64,000 nucleotides of DNA from Desulfobacterales bacterium (GTDB taxonomy: Bacteria > Desulfobacterota > Desulfobacteria > Desulfobacterales > JANQIE01): assembly GCA_028282295.1 (NCBI GenBank), contig JANQIE010000060.1:1-64000 (forward strand), in the 5' to 3' direction. The first letter of the stretch is position 1, and the number at the start of each line of letters is the position of its first letter. Of this stretch, positions 44,252-52,792 are shown piece after piece. The translations under genes and the position numbers were made by a program. Under the pieces are notes generated by a model. The model searched no databases. It had not been told where the DNA came from and saw only the letters and a list, made by a program, of their open reading frames with translations.

Positions 44252-46285
44252 CTACTCCTTGGTTTTGTCCGCCACGACCTGGCGCACCAGGGCCTCGTCG
44301 GCGGCATGGGGCAGGGTGATATGATCGGCGCCCCGGGTGTCCTTGTTGTATGCGGCACTGGCGGCGATGGCGTTTGTGTTTCCGGCCCAGGCGCGGCGGG
44401 CCACGCCGCCCATCACGTCCCAGGCCATGGCGCTCTTGATCACGGCGTCGACGCGGGGGCTGCCGTCGAGCAGCAGACCGAAACCGCCGTTGACAGCCTT
44501 GCCGATGCCGACGCCGCCGCCGTTGTGCAGGGCCACCAGACTCATGCCGCGCGCGGCATTGCCCGCAAAGCAGTGCACGGCCATGTCGGCCATGACCTGA
44601 CTGCCGTCGCGGATGTTGGCGGTTTCGCGGAAAGGCGAATCGGTGCCGCCGGTGTCGTGGTGATCGCGCCCCAGCATCACCGGGCCGATGGTGCCGTCAC
44701 GCACCATTTGATTGAATTTAAGGGCGATCTGCATGCGGCCGGTTGCGTCCTGGTAGAGGATGCGGGCCTGGGTGCCGACCACCAGACGGTTTTTGCCGGC
44801 GTCGCGGATCCAGACATAATTGTCCCGGTCCTGGTAACGCCGCTTGGGATCGATGCACGCCATGGCGGCCTGGTCGGTCAATTGCAGATCTTCTTCGCGG
44901 CCGCTCAGGCAGACCCAGCGAAACGGGCCGTAGCCGTAGTCGAACAGCAGCGGCCCCATGATGTCTTGCACGTAGGAGGGGAAGATAAAGCCTTCGTCCG
45001 GGTTGCGGCCGTTTTGGCACACGGCGCTGATGCCGCTGTCAAAAACCGCTTTCAGGAAACTGTTGCCGTAGTCGAAGAAGTAGACGCCCCGGCCGGTGAG
45101 GGTTTGAATGGCGGTGATGTGACGTTTCAAGGAGGCGTCGACCTGTTCCCTGAACCGCCGCGGGTCGGCTTGCAGCAGTTGGGTGCGCTGTTCAAACGTC
45201 AGGCCCGCCGGGCAGTAGCCGCCCTCGTAAACCACGTGACACGAGGTCTGATCGGAAAGCAGGTCGATCGGCTCGGCAGCATCGACGGCATACTCCAGCA
45301 GGTCGACCACATTGCCGTGAAACGCAATGGCGCGGGGTGTTCCCGTGGTTTGGCAGCGCCGGGCCGACGCGAAGGCGCCTTGAGGGGATGCGGCCACCTC
45401 GTCGACCCACGCCTGGTCCTTGCGGGTGCGGATCCGCGATGCGTCCACTTCGGCAATGATGCCCACCCCGCCCGCGATTTTAACGGCCTTGCCTTGGGCG
45501 CCGCTCATGCCGCCCAGGCCCGACGATACAAACAGGCGGCCCGTGAGGTCGGCATCCGTGGGGATAGCCAGCTTGAGGCGTCCGGCGTTGAGCAGGGTGT
45601 TGTAGGTGCCGTGCACAATCCCCTGGGGGCCGATGTACATCCAGCCGCCGGCGGTCATCTGGCCGTAGTTGGCCACGCCCAGGGCGGCGGCGCGCTTAAA
45701 ATCTTCCGGGTTGTCGTACAGGCCCACCATCATGGCGTTGGTGATGATAACCCGGGGGGCCTGGGGCGAGGAATGGAACAGGCCCAGGGGGTGGCCGGAG
45801 GCCATCACCAGGGTTTGCTCCGGTGTGAGCAATTCAAGGTAGCGTTTGATTAAACGGTACTGCATCCAGTTCTGACACACCTGGCCGGTTTCGCCGTAGG
45901 TCACCAGTTCATAGGGGTAGAGCGCGATGTCGAAATCAAGGTTGTTGTCGATCATGACCTGAAAGGCCCGGCCTTCCAGGCTGGCGCCGGTGTAGGTGTC
46001 GACGGGACGGCCGCTGATGCGGCCGGCGGGCCGGAAGCGATAGCCGTAGATGCGGCCGGTAGCGAGCAGTTCGTCCATGAATTCGGGCGCCAGAGTTGCG
46101 TGCCATTGGGGCGGGATGTAGCGCAGGGCGTTTTTAAGGGCCAGTTGGGTGTCGGCACGGCTCAGGGGCACGTTGCGCCGGGGGGCGCGCCGGATCGCCG
46201 GGTCGAAGGTTGCCGGCGGCGGCAACTCTTCCATGATCGTGTCCAGTCCGACCGACAGGGAATGTTCGGTTGCGGTGTTAACCAT
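44252..46285 (-). CDS. hutU: urocanate hydratase, long (eukaryote-like) form
   Basis: A 677-residue urocanase that adds water to urocanate using tightly bound NAD+. Typical bacterial HutU has about 555 residues; this one matches the long class that includes human UROC1. Shared blocks are QLALKNALRYIPPQ, EELVTYG-like YELVTYGETGQVCQNW, GPQGIVHGT, SSGLGGMSGAQ, SDQTSCHVVYEGGY and RDHHDTGGTDSPFRE. It is the first gene of the hut operon, with an AAAGGGG ribosome site in a leader that is duplicated 2 kb away. Confidence 0.95.
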   Translation of the reverse strand: MVNTATEHSLSVGLDTIMEELPPPATFDPAIRRAPRRNVPLSRADTQLALKNALRYIPPQWHATLAPEFMDELLATGRIYGYRFRPAGRISGRPVDTYTGASLEGRAFQVMIDNNLDFDIALYPYELVTYGETGQVCQNWMQYRLIKRYLELLTPEQTLVMASGHPLGLFHSSPQAPRVIITNAMMVGLYDNPEDFKRAAALGVANYGQMTAGGWMYIGPQGIVHGTYNTLLNAGRLKLAIPTDADLTGRLFVSSGLGGMSGAQGKAVKIAGGVGIIAEVDASRIRTRKDQAWVDEVAASPQGAFASARRCQTTGTPRAIAFHGNVVDLLEYAVDAAEPIDLLSDQTSCHVVYEGGYCPAGLTFEQRTQLLQADPRRFREQVDASLKRHITAIQTLTGRGVYFFDYGNSFLKAVFDSGISAVCQNGRNPDEGFIFPSYVQDIMGPLLFDYGYGPFRWVCLSGREEDLQLTDQAAMACIDPKRRYQDRDNYVWIRDAGKNRLVVGTQARILYQDATGRMQIALKFNQMVRDGTIGPVMLGRDHHDTGGTDSPFRETANIRDGSQVMADMAVHCFAGNAARGMSLVALHNGGGVGIGKAVNGGFGLLLDGSPRVDAVIKSAMAWDVMGGVARRAWAGNTNAIAASAAYNKDTRGADHITLPHAADEALVRQVVADKTKE

Positions 46286-46323
46286 ATCAAACCCCTTTCT
46301 ATTAAGAAAAAAGCGAAACCGGC
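46285..46323. repeat. 39-bp direct repeat, left copy (hutU leader)
   Basis: Identical except for one base to 48282-48320. It contains the hutU ribosome site and half of a GCGAAACCGGC terminator arm. Together the two copies bound the hcp island. Confidence 0.85.
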
Positions 46324-46377
46324 AAACGGTAAGACGTTGAGCTATAGTATGGCTATTAGCCTCTGTGGGTTCTATTC

Positions 46378-46406
46378 TTGAAATGTACCGCTTTTCGAGC
46401 TATACG
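46378..46406 (+). promoter_or_regulatory. candidate promoter of hcp
   Basis: TTGAAA (46378-46383), a 17-base spacer and TATACG (46401-46406) lie about 95 bases before the hcp ATG in an AT-rich leader. GGAGGGG is the hcp ribosome site. Confidence 0.4.
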
Positions 46407-46500
46407 CTCTAAAATTATAAAAAATCAAGACCTTTGCGCCGAAAAAATATGATCTTGATGCTCTCGAACGAATAATTATCAACTGGAGGGGCAGTATTTT

Positions 46501-47140
46501 ATGTTCGACGCTTTTGTAAAAATCGACGGGATTGAAGGTGAATGCTCGGATGAGAAACATCCAGGATGGATCGAGGTTGTTGCTTATAAAACAAGGATAA
46601 AACAAATTGTATCCTCGGCGGCAAGCAGTGGGGGCGCTGCCACTGCGGAAAGGGCTGACTTCGACACTTTCGCCTTTTCAAAACTAATCGATAAGTCGTC
46701 TCCTTTATTGATGCTAGCCTGTGCAGCCGGAACGCATATGAATGAAATTACGATTGAACTTTGCCGGGCGGGAACAGAGAAGATCAAATTTATGGAGTAT
46801 AAGTTAGTGTCCATCCGCAAATAGTAGATTCTGGTTCCTGGCAAGGCCCGAGCATTTTTAAAACCGCAGGCATAGCAGGCTATGTCGAGGATTTTAAAAA
46901 TGCGAGAACGCCGCCAGGGGCCAAAAGATGCTATTTGCGGATGGACACAAGTTAAGAAACAGCTTGATTAGTTCGGTGTTGACCAGTTCGGGTGATTCTA
47001 ACAACGGATTTCCGGTGGAGCTGGTAAAAATCGATTTTGGGAAAATCAGGTGGTGCTATATTCAGCAGCAACGCCATGGTGGTTGGGCCTCAGGCAATAT
47101 TGCCGCAGGATGGGATCTCCAACGCAATTGCAAGGTTTAA
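46501..47140 (+). pseudogene. hcp: hcp (type VI secretion tube protein) split by a MITE
   Basis: The first part (MFDAFVKIDGIEGEC...KFMEYK, about 101 residues) and the last part (LRNSLISSVLTSSG...GWDLQRNCKV, about 62 residues) are the two halves of a normal about 163-residue Hcp, which forms the hexameric tube of type VI secretion and can carry effectors. MITE copy D (46808-46948) interrupts the codons and stops translation at about residue 107 (KLVSIRK). Removing the element plus one copy of its 6-bp target duplication restores one continuous frame. No other T6SS genes are in the window. Confidence 0.88.
46808..46948 (-). mobile_element. MITE copy D (141 bp) inserted in hcp
   Basis: Perfect 18-bp terminal repeats GTGTCCATCCGCAAATAG. 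The flanks are a perfect duplication, AAGTTA (46802-46807 and 46949-46954), that lies in the hcp frame. The interior is an imperfect palindrome (CATTTTTAAAACC...GGATTTTAAAAATG). It carries no ORF. This copy provides direct evidence of transposition. Confidence 0.95.
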
Positions 47141-47168
47141 TGTTTGATTATTTGAAAAAGGGGGCCAA

Positions 47169-47243
47169 ATGCCTACTAAATACAAAATAGGTACAAGTGA
47201 TCCGACTATCAGACATGATCCGGGAGCAGGGACATGGAACTAA
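47169..47243 (+). CDS. 24-codon ORF before the putative effector
   Basis: A GGGGG ribosome site four bases before the ATG leads a short frame (MPTKYKIGTSDPTIRHDPG) whose stop overlaps the next start (ATGGAACTAA). It could be a leader peptide or a remnant. Confidence 0.3.
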   Translation: MPTKYKIGTSDPTIRHDPGAGTWN

Positions 47244-47846
47244 AAACCAAAATCGATGAGAATGAGGTTTCTAAAAAACGAAATTGTGGAACATCTTCCT
47301 TTTGCTTATCCCGTCATTGGCGACGATGCCGTCAAGCATATGTACCACTACTTTTCGAATTCAGGGACTGACTATCAAATCGATTTGCAGGATATGGTTG
47401 ATGATGTTCCAGGTGCTAACGATGTGTACAAAAGAGAGATTGGGAATGCCAAACAATTCGTGCAGACGCTGCCTGCAGGTAAGCACGGTATTTCAACTGA
47501 CTCGGCGGTTGAAGGCTATAATCTAAAGAATCAGAATTGGAACTGGTTCTATGCAGTTGGCGGCTATAGCGCCTGGATCAAGGGGGTGGCCGAGGTGACG
47601 CTGGACAAAAGCGGCCAACGCAAGTATCGCCTGGATTATGAATATAAAGCGGCTGACCGTTACAATTGGGACGTTGGAAAAAAAGTGAAAATTTTCAGCG
47701 TGACCATCACGGATAAATTCATGGGCGAGTTTCACCGCCAGGGTCTTGCCAGGGAATTCAACATGACCGGTTCCATAAAGGCGGCCATTGAATGGGACAG
47801 CCTCAATCCTGTACACATTGTGGTCTCATCGCCAAAGAAAAGATAA
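47234..47846 (+). pseudogene. putative Hcp-associated protein with likely frameshift
   Basis: The track gives an ORF from 47256 (196 residues), but that ATG has no ribosome site. An ATG at 47234 with GGGAGCAGGG before it opens MELKTKIDENEVSK, which runs out of frame at a run of six A (about 47273-47278). Deleting one A would join it to NEIVEHLPFAYPVIGDDAVKHMYHYFSNSG. The C-terminal part has NWNWFYAVGGYSAWIKG and the striking YNWDVGKKV...FMGEFHRQGLAREF. I recall similar sequences near type VI/PAAR genes but cannot name a family. It may be an effector or an inactive relic. Confidence 0.55.
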
Positions 47847-47886
47847 CTCCCCATCGAAATCCGAAAGTAATAAAAGAGGCAATCTT

Positions 47887-48258
47887 ATGAAAAAAAGTAT
47901 TTTATCATTATCAATATGTTTGTTTGTTGCAGGGATGGGAGTGGGTTGGATTCTGTTTCGACCAGGTTTGGATTATAATCTCGACAACCTTGTGGCGATG
48001 AAATGGATTGATGGCAAATATGGAAAAGGCTTCTATGGTGTTCAGGTATGGTTGGAACCGGAAAACGAAAGATATTCCGTAAACGGTAGAGTCTGGATAG
48101 GTAGAGGTAATTTGTATTGGCATGATCTTGGAAAAATCGGTATCGCGAATTCACCTGAGGAAGCTGTGCAGACATTCGGCGATATTTTACTTGATGGCTC
48201 TATTCTTAAAATTGGCAAGTATTCAATAGAGCAAAAACTTATTGAGCAACATAGGTAA
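47887..48258 (+). CDS. small membrane-anchored protein, possible immunity protein
   Basis: A 123-residue protein from the ATG at 47887, with AGAGG eight bases before. One N-terminal hydrophobic segment (KSILSLSICLFVAGMGVGWILF) is a signal or anchor, followed by a Trp/Gly-rich periplasmic-type domain (KGFYGVQVWLEP, GRVWIGRGNLYW). Directly after the putative Hcp effector, this is the position and size of a cognate immunity protein; that is inference. AT-rich composition is shared with the rest of the island. Confidence 0.55.
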   Translation: MKKSILSLSICLFVAGMGVGWILFRPGLDYNLDNLVAMKWIDGKYGKGFYGVQVWLEPENERYSVNGRVWIGRGNLYWHDLGKIGIANSPEEAVQTFGDILLDGSILKIGKYSIEQKLIEQHR

Positions 48259-48281
48259 AAAACAGAATCGGGGTCCTCCTT

Positions 48282-48320
48282 TATCAAACCCCTTTCTCTT
48301 AAGAAAAAAGCGAAACCGGC
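48282..48320. repeat. 39-bp direct repeat, right copy
   Basis: Same sequence as 46285-46323 with one mismatch. Here it is joined to the complete GCGAAACCGGC/GCCGGTTTCGC hairpin, so this copy keeps the ancestral terminator while the left copy keeps the ancestral hutU start. Confidence 0.85.
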
Positions 48321-48341
48321 GCCGGTTTCGCTTTTTTGTTG
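48304..48341. terminator. bidirectional terminator after the exported-protein gene
   Basis: AAAAAAGCGAAACCGGC pairs perfectly with GCCGGTTTCGCTTTTTT. T-runs lie on both strands. It ends the minus-strand gene at 48357 and the plus-strand island transcript. Confidence 0.9.
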
Positions 48342-48356
48342 GGTCGGATAGGCCGT

Positions 48357-48842
48357 TTATTGCATCGACTCGGCGACGTTGTATTGGAAGGAGCCGAGGT
48401 CCAGATCGCGGTCGTCGAGTTCCTGGATGATGGAAACGGTGTATTGTCCCGGTTTGTTCGTGGGGACTTTTTTCCAGGTGCGAAAACGGGTGGCGCCGGA
48501 CAGGGTTACGCTGGTCGATTTGCGGACTTTGCCTTTGCGGCTGAACAGGATGATGAGCTCCGCCTTGTCCTGGACCGGTACGATGTAGTTCATCCACAAG
48601 TAGGCTTCCTGGCCGACGGTCAACTGGCCGGGATTCAGGTCGCTTTTGCAGTCGTTTTTGTCGGGACCTTCCGTGGAGATTTCCTGGCACAGCAGGTAGT
48701 CCATCAACACGACCCCCTGGCCCTGGCCGTTGTAGTAGTAGTCGATGACCTTGCGGGCTTCCTCGGCGCTGGGGCGGTCCTGCGCCACGGCGATGCCGGT
48801 TAACAATAGCGTACCCATGAGTAGAACCAGAACTTTCTTCAT
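48357..48842 (-). CDS. exported protein of unknown function
   Basis: A 161-residue protein with a clear signal peptide (VLVLLMGTLLLTGIAVAQ). The mature part has two cysteines (LLCQEI, NDCKSD), probably a disulfide, and a beta-rich pattern (TVGQEAYLWMNYIVPVQ, GQYTVSIIQELDDRDL). An AAGGAGG ribosome site supports the start. Before the hcp island arrived it was presumably the gene immediately upstream of hutU on the same strand. I do not recognise the family. Confidence 0.7.
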   Translation of the reverse strand: MKKVLVLLMGTLLLTGIAVAQDRPSAEEARKVIDYYYNGQGQGVVLMDYLLCQEISTEGPDKNDCKSDLNPGQLTVGQEAYLWMNYIVPVQDKAELIILFSRKGKVRKSTSVTLSGATRFRTWKKVPTNKPGQYTVSIIQELDDRDLDLGSFQYNVAESMQ

Positions 48843-49339
48843 GTGACTTTCCTCCTTGTGGTCGTAAGTCGTTCTGAATTGATTGTGCCTGTTCGGTCAG
48901 GCACGGCGGTGATGCGCGAAAACACCTGACCCCATGAGTATTTCTGCGCGGTATGGCTGTATTTGCGGTGAAGTTGTCTGTTGTTATTGATTGAATCGAG
49001 ATGACTGTCAACCCCAAATCGCGGGCATGGCGCGTCGGTCCTGCTTCGCCGGGCAATCGAACTGCAAGTTATCCGGATAATGTTGGGGGGCACGGCCCAC
49101 CCTTCTCTGTGATAGCCGTCGACTGGGGCTGTAGGGTGGGCCATGCCCACCAGACCAATTTTTTATCAGATTTGCGCTCCAGCTTTCCAAGTGATTGCCC
49201 TGTCTCGCTTTGACATTAACTTGACCGCTTGCGATGAATATAATACACATTATGAACCCTCCTTTATTATTTGCCGTCAATGTGCCGGGGTGAGCGGGCA
49301 CACCGTTCACTTGCTGCGCAGATAGGAATCGAATCGACA
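48843..49339. other. intergenic region with repeat copy 3
   Basis: About 500 bases between divergent genes. It contains the GTGGGC palindromic repeat (49088-49153). The rest shows no tRNA, hairpin with T-run or convincing ORF. Confidence 0.5.
49088..49153. repeat. GTGGGC palindromic repeat, copy 3
   Basis: GGCACGGCCCACC and GGTGGGCCATGCCCACCAG flank about 30 bases, the same layout as at 21634-21703. Confidence 0.7.
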
Positions 49340-52237
49340 ATGCTGCAAAAGCCCTTTCGCGATTTTCAAAAGGCCCTAAAACAATCCGTTCCGGCTGAGC
49401 GTGTGATCAGCGACCCGTTACGCACGCTGGCCTATGGCACCGATGCCAGTTTTTACCGCCTGATTCCCAGGATTGTGGTGAAGGCTGAAACCGAAGCCGA
49501 AGTGATTGCGATTTTAAAGGCCGCCGGTGCGTCGCGTTTGCCGGTGACGTTCCGGGCGGCGGGGACCAGCTTGTCGGGGCAGGCGATTACCGATTCGATC
49601 CTGGTGGTGGCCGGCGGTAACTGGAAACGCTATCGTGTCCTGGCCGGTGGGGCTCAAATTCGTCTGCAACCAGGGATCATCGGTGGTCAGGCCAATCGCT
49701 ACCTGGCGCCTTATGGCCGGAAAATCGGACCGGACCCGGCGTCGATCAATGCCGCCATGATCGGCGGGATCGCCGCCAACAATGCCAGCGGCATGTGCTG
49801 CGGAACGGCGCAGAATAGTTATCGGACGGTGGCCGGTATGCGGATGATTTTTGCCGACGGTACGTTGCTCGATACCTCCGACGCGGATAGTCGCAATCTT
49901 TTCCAAGCCACGCGCGCAGGGTTGCTCGGGCGGATCGACGCGTTGGCGGCCAGGGTGCGTGCCGATGCCCAACTGACAAAACGGATTCGGCAGAAGTTCA
50001 AAATCAAGAACACCACCGGGTACAGCTTAAATGCCTTGGTCGATTTCGAAGATCCTTTTGACATTATCACGCATTTGATGATCGGCTCGGAGGGTACGCT
50101 CGGTTTTATCTCCGAGATTACCTATGAAACCGTGGTGGAGCATGCCCACAAAGCGTCGGCGTTGATGGTCTTTGCTGATATCGAGGGGGCCTGCCGGACG
50201 GTTTCCTTTCTGAAGGATGTGTCGGTCAATGCCGTAGAATTGATGGATCGGGCGGCGCTGCGGTCGGTTCAGGACAAGGCCGGAATGCCGGCCTATCTGA
50301 AAACTTTGCCCCCCAGGGCCACTGCTTTGTTGGTCGAAACCCGTGCTGCTGATGACGATGAGTTGCAGTATAACGTCGCTGCGATTCTACAGACCCTTGA
50401 TTGCTTCGCACTGACACCGACCACCCAGATGCAGGCTTCAAGTGAGCGGTCTTCTTTCTATCCGGTGCGGTGTGCCGCCACGCTGCTGCCGGTACATTTC
50501 ACCGATCATGAGGCCGAGTACACTCGGTTGTGGAACATTCGCAAGGGCTTGTTCCCGACCGTGGGCGCCATGCGCGCAGTGGGGACCACGGTGATTATCG
50601 AAGATGTGGCCTTTCCTTTGGCGCACCTGGCGGCGGCGACGCTGAATCTGCAACAGCTTTTTCACAAGCACGGTTATCATGAGGCGATCATCTTCGGTCA
50701 TGCCCTGGAGGGCAATCTGCATTTTGTTTTTACCCAGGATTTCAGTTCGGGGAGGGAGGTTGACCGGTATCAGCGGTTTATGGACGATGTGTGCAGGATG
50801 GTGGTCGATAAATACGATGGATCTCTCAAGGCCGAGCACGGCACCGGCCGCAACATGTCGCCCTTTGTGGAAATGGAGTGGGGGGCCGAGGCTTACGGTT
50901 TAATGAAACGGATCAAGGCGATTTTTGATCCGCAGAATCTGCTGAACCCCGGGGTGATTTTGACGGACAACCCCCAAGCCCACATCGAAAATCTCAAACC
51001 GTTGCCGCCTGCTGATCCGCTTGTGGATAAATGCATCGAGTGCGGTTTTTGCGAGGTGAACTGTCCGTCGAAAAATCTGACGTTGACGCCGCGCCAGCGG
51101 ATCGTGATCCAGCGCGAAATCGCCCGTTTGCGGGCCACGTGTGAAAATCCGGCCCGATTGGCCGAGTTGGAAACCGGCTACCGTTACCAGGGGGACGACA
51201 CCTGTGCCGCCGACGGGTTGTGCGCCACGAGCTGTCCGGTGGCCATCAACACCGGCGATCACACTAAAAAGCTGCGCGGTCAACATGTGACCCCGGCGCG
51301 GTTTCAACGGGCGGCCGACTGGGCGGCCGACCATTTTGAGCTGGTCGCTGCCGGCCTGCGCACCGGGCTGAAGCTGGCCGGTCACGCCCATCACCTGCTT
51401 GGATCGCAACGGATGACGGGCCTGACGGGCCTGGCGCGCAAACTGTCCGGCAACTGCTTACCGGCCTGGAATCGCTATATGCCGCAGGGGCTGGCAACAC
51501 CGCAACTCGGGCCGCCGGCCACGCGGCAGGCTCATCGGGTGGTTTATTTCCCGTCCTGCATCAATCTGGTCATGGGGCCGGCCGCAGGGGATCCGGACCA
51601 ACAACCGCTCTATCAGGTAATCGCCAAGGTATTGGCCCGGGCGGGCTATGCGGTGATTTACCCAGACCGGCGCAAGGTGTTTTGCTGCGGCACACCGTTT
51701 GAGAGCAAGGGGTTCGTGATTCAGGCGGAGCGGAAAATTGCCGAGTTGGAGGCCTTCCTTTTGAAGGCTACGGAACAGGGCAGGTATCCGGTGCTTTGTG
51801 ATACCGGTCCGTGTGTTTACCGTTTACGCGGGGTGCTGAATCCAAAACTTCAGATTTTTGAACCGTTTGAATTCATCCAACGCTTTTTGGTCGACAGGCT
51901 TGACATAACGCCGGTGACAGAGACGATTGCCGTGCATGTCACCTGCAGCAGCCGTAAGATGGGGTTGGAGTCCGTTTTTCGTGAGATTGCCGCCAAGTTG
52001 GCGGCGGACGCGGTTTTCCCTGACCAGGTGAGTTGTTGCGGTTGGGCCGGTGACCGCGGCTTCAATTTTCCGGAATTGACGGCGTCGGCCTTGGCAGAGT
52101 TGAAACCGGCGGTGGCGGCCCACTGCACAGCCGGTTATTCCAACAGCCGGACGTGTGAGATTGGTCTGTCGCAACATAGTGGTTTGTACTACAAATCGAT
52201 TTTTTACTTGCTGGATCGGTGCAGCCGGATCGGCTAG
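49340..52237 (+). CDS. fused FAD/Fe-S D-lactate (2-hydroxyacid) dehydrogenase
   Basis: A 965-residue fusion of a GlcD-like flavin domain and a GlpC-like iron-sulfur domain. The FAD part (about residues 1-540) shows FRAAGTSLSGQA, NNASGMCCGT and the C-terminal GHALEGNLHFVFTQ and KAEHGTGRNMSPF. The Fe-S part has CIECGFCEVNCPS (about 560) and CAADGLCATSCPV, then two CCG-type blocks (VFCCGTPFES, VSCCGWAGD). Architecture and length recall Dld-II/YdiJ, which oxidise D-lactate or D-2-hydroxyglutarate. I chose the ATG at 49340 (MLQKPFRDF); the longer ORF has no support. Single gene. Confidence 0.9.
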   Translation: MLQKPFRDFQKALKQSVPAERVISDPLRTLAYGTDASFYRLIPRIVVKAETEAEVIAILKAAGASRLPVTFRAAGTSLSGQAITDSILVVAGGNWKRYRVLAGGAQIRLQPGIIGGQANRYLAPYGRKIGPDPASINAAMIGGIAANNASGMCCGTAQNSYRTVAGMRMIFADGTLLDTSDADSRNLFQATRAGLLGRIDALAARVRADAQLTKRIRQKFKIKNTTGYSLNALVDFEDPFDIITHLMIGSEGTLGFISEITYETVVEHAHKASALMVFADIEGACRTVSFLKDVSVNAVELMDRAALRSVQDKAGMPAYLKTLPPRATALLVETRAADDDELQYNVAAILQTLDCFALTPTTQMQASSERSSFYPVRCAATLLPVHFTDHEAEYTRLWNIRKGLFPTVGAMRAVGTTVIIEDVAFPLAHLAAATLNLQQLFHKHGYHEAIIFGHALEGNLHFVFTQDFSSGREVDRYQRFMDDVCRMVVDKYDGSLKAEHGTGRNMSPFVEMEWGAEAYGLMKRIKAIFDPQNLLNPGVILTDNPQAHIENLKPLPPADPLVDKCIECGFCEVNCPSKNLTLTPRQRIVIQREIARLRATCENPARLAELETGYRYQGDDTCAADGLCATSCPVAINTGDHTKKLRGQHVTPARFQRAADWAADHFELVAAGLRTGLKLAGHAHHLLGSQRMTGLTGLARKLSGNCLPAWNRYMPQGLATPQLGPPATRQAHRVVYFPSCINLVMGPAAGDPDQQPLYQVIAKVLARAGYAVIYPDRRKVFCCGTPFESKGFVIQAERKIAELEAFLLKATEQGRYPVLCDTGPCVYRLRGVLNPKLQIFEPFEFIQRFLVDRLDITPVTETIAVHVTCSSRKMGLESVFREIAAKLAADAVFPDQVSCCGWAGDRGFNFPELTASALAELKPAVAAHCTAGYSNSRTCEIGLSQHSGLYYKSIFYLLDRCSRIG

Positions 52238-52247
52238 TTGCCATCTG

Positions 52248-52265
52248 CTATTTCCGGATGGCCAC
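52248..52265. repeat. MITE relic (single terminal repeat)
   Basis: CTATTTCCGGATGGCCAC differs by one base from the MITE right end. Only a short trace (GCCATC) of the opposite end is nearby, so this looks like an internally deleted copy. Confidence 0.6.
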
Positions 52266-52672
52266 TATCTGACGCCCTTGCCTTTTAAAAAAGAACTGTA
52301 GCGCATGTCGGTTCCCTGAATATGCTTTTTGAGCCAGTCTTTCAGGAAGGTACTGATTTCAACGGGGTTGGCTATTTTACCGGCTGTAAAATCCTGATGG
52401 AGTGCCTGTACCTTGGTTTTCATCCGGTGGTGCTTGGCCTGATGCGCTTCAAAGTCCGGATAGCCGTAGGCTTTCAACAAGCCCTCTTCGGAGGCAAAAT
52501 GGGTTTGGGTGTAGCTGATCAATTCCGCCAACAGATCCCCGAGGGCGTTGCGGCCGCGTCCTTCTTGCAAGGCTGTGTATAGATCATTGAGCAGTTTGAC
52601 CAGCTTCTTGTGTTCTTTATCCAGTTTTTCGATTCCAACGCTATATCGGGTTTCCCAATTAAAAAACGCCAT
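52265..52672 (-). CDS. bacteriohemerythrin
   Basis: A 135-residue oxygen-binding non-haem di-iron protein. The ligand pattern is complete: LDKEHKKL, HFASEEGLLKAYGYPDFEAHQAKHHRM and HIQGTDMRY. The true start is the ATG at 52672 (MAFFNWETRY) with AGGAG before it. In anaerobes such proteins bind or deliver O2 for sensing or protection. It is convergent with the D-lactate dehydrogenase. Confidence 0.93.
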   Translation of the reverse strand: MAFFNWETRYSVGIEKLDKEHKKLVKLLNDLYTALQEGRGRNALGDLLAELISYTQTHFASEEGLLKAYGYPDFEAHQAKHHRMKTKVQALHQDFTAGKIANPVEISTFLKDWLKKHIQGTDMRYSSFLKGKGVR

Positions 52673-52792
52673 GCGGTACTCCTGTATTGATTGTAATGAC
52701 TTTATCAATCAATCGGCGTTTACCGTTTCAGCTTTAATCGGCGGGCGCTGGTCTGCACCGGTGCTGCCCGGTTCTGTTCTTCGATGGGCGGA

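Noticed and set aside
43601-45853. 750-codon open frame on the plus strand opposite ftcD/hutU
   Set aside because: It is the antisense shadow of GC-rich codons. The translation is His/Gly/Val-rich with no domain, while the minus strand has clear FtcD and HutU motifs.
46928-47140. 70-residue ORF starting inside MITE D
   Set aside because: Its first residues (MLFADGH) come from the MITE end; the rest is the C-terminal half of the broken hcp, so it is part of the pseudogene.
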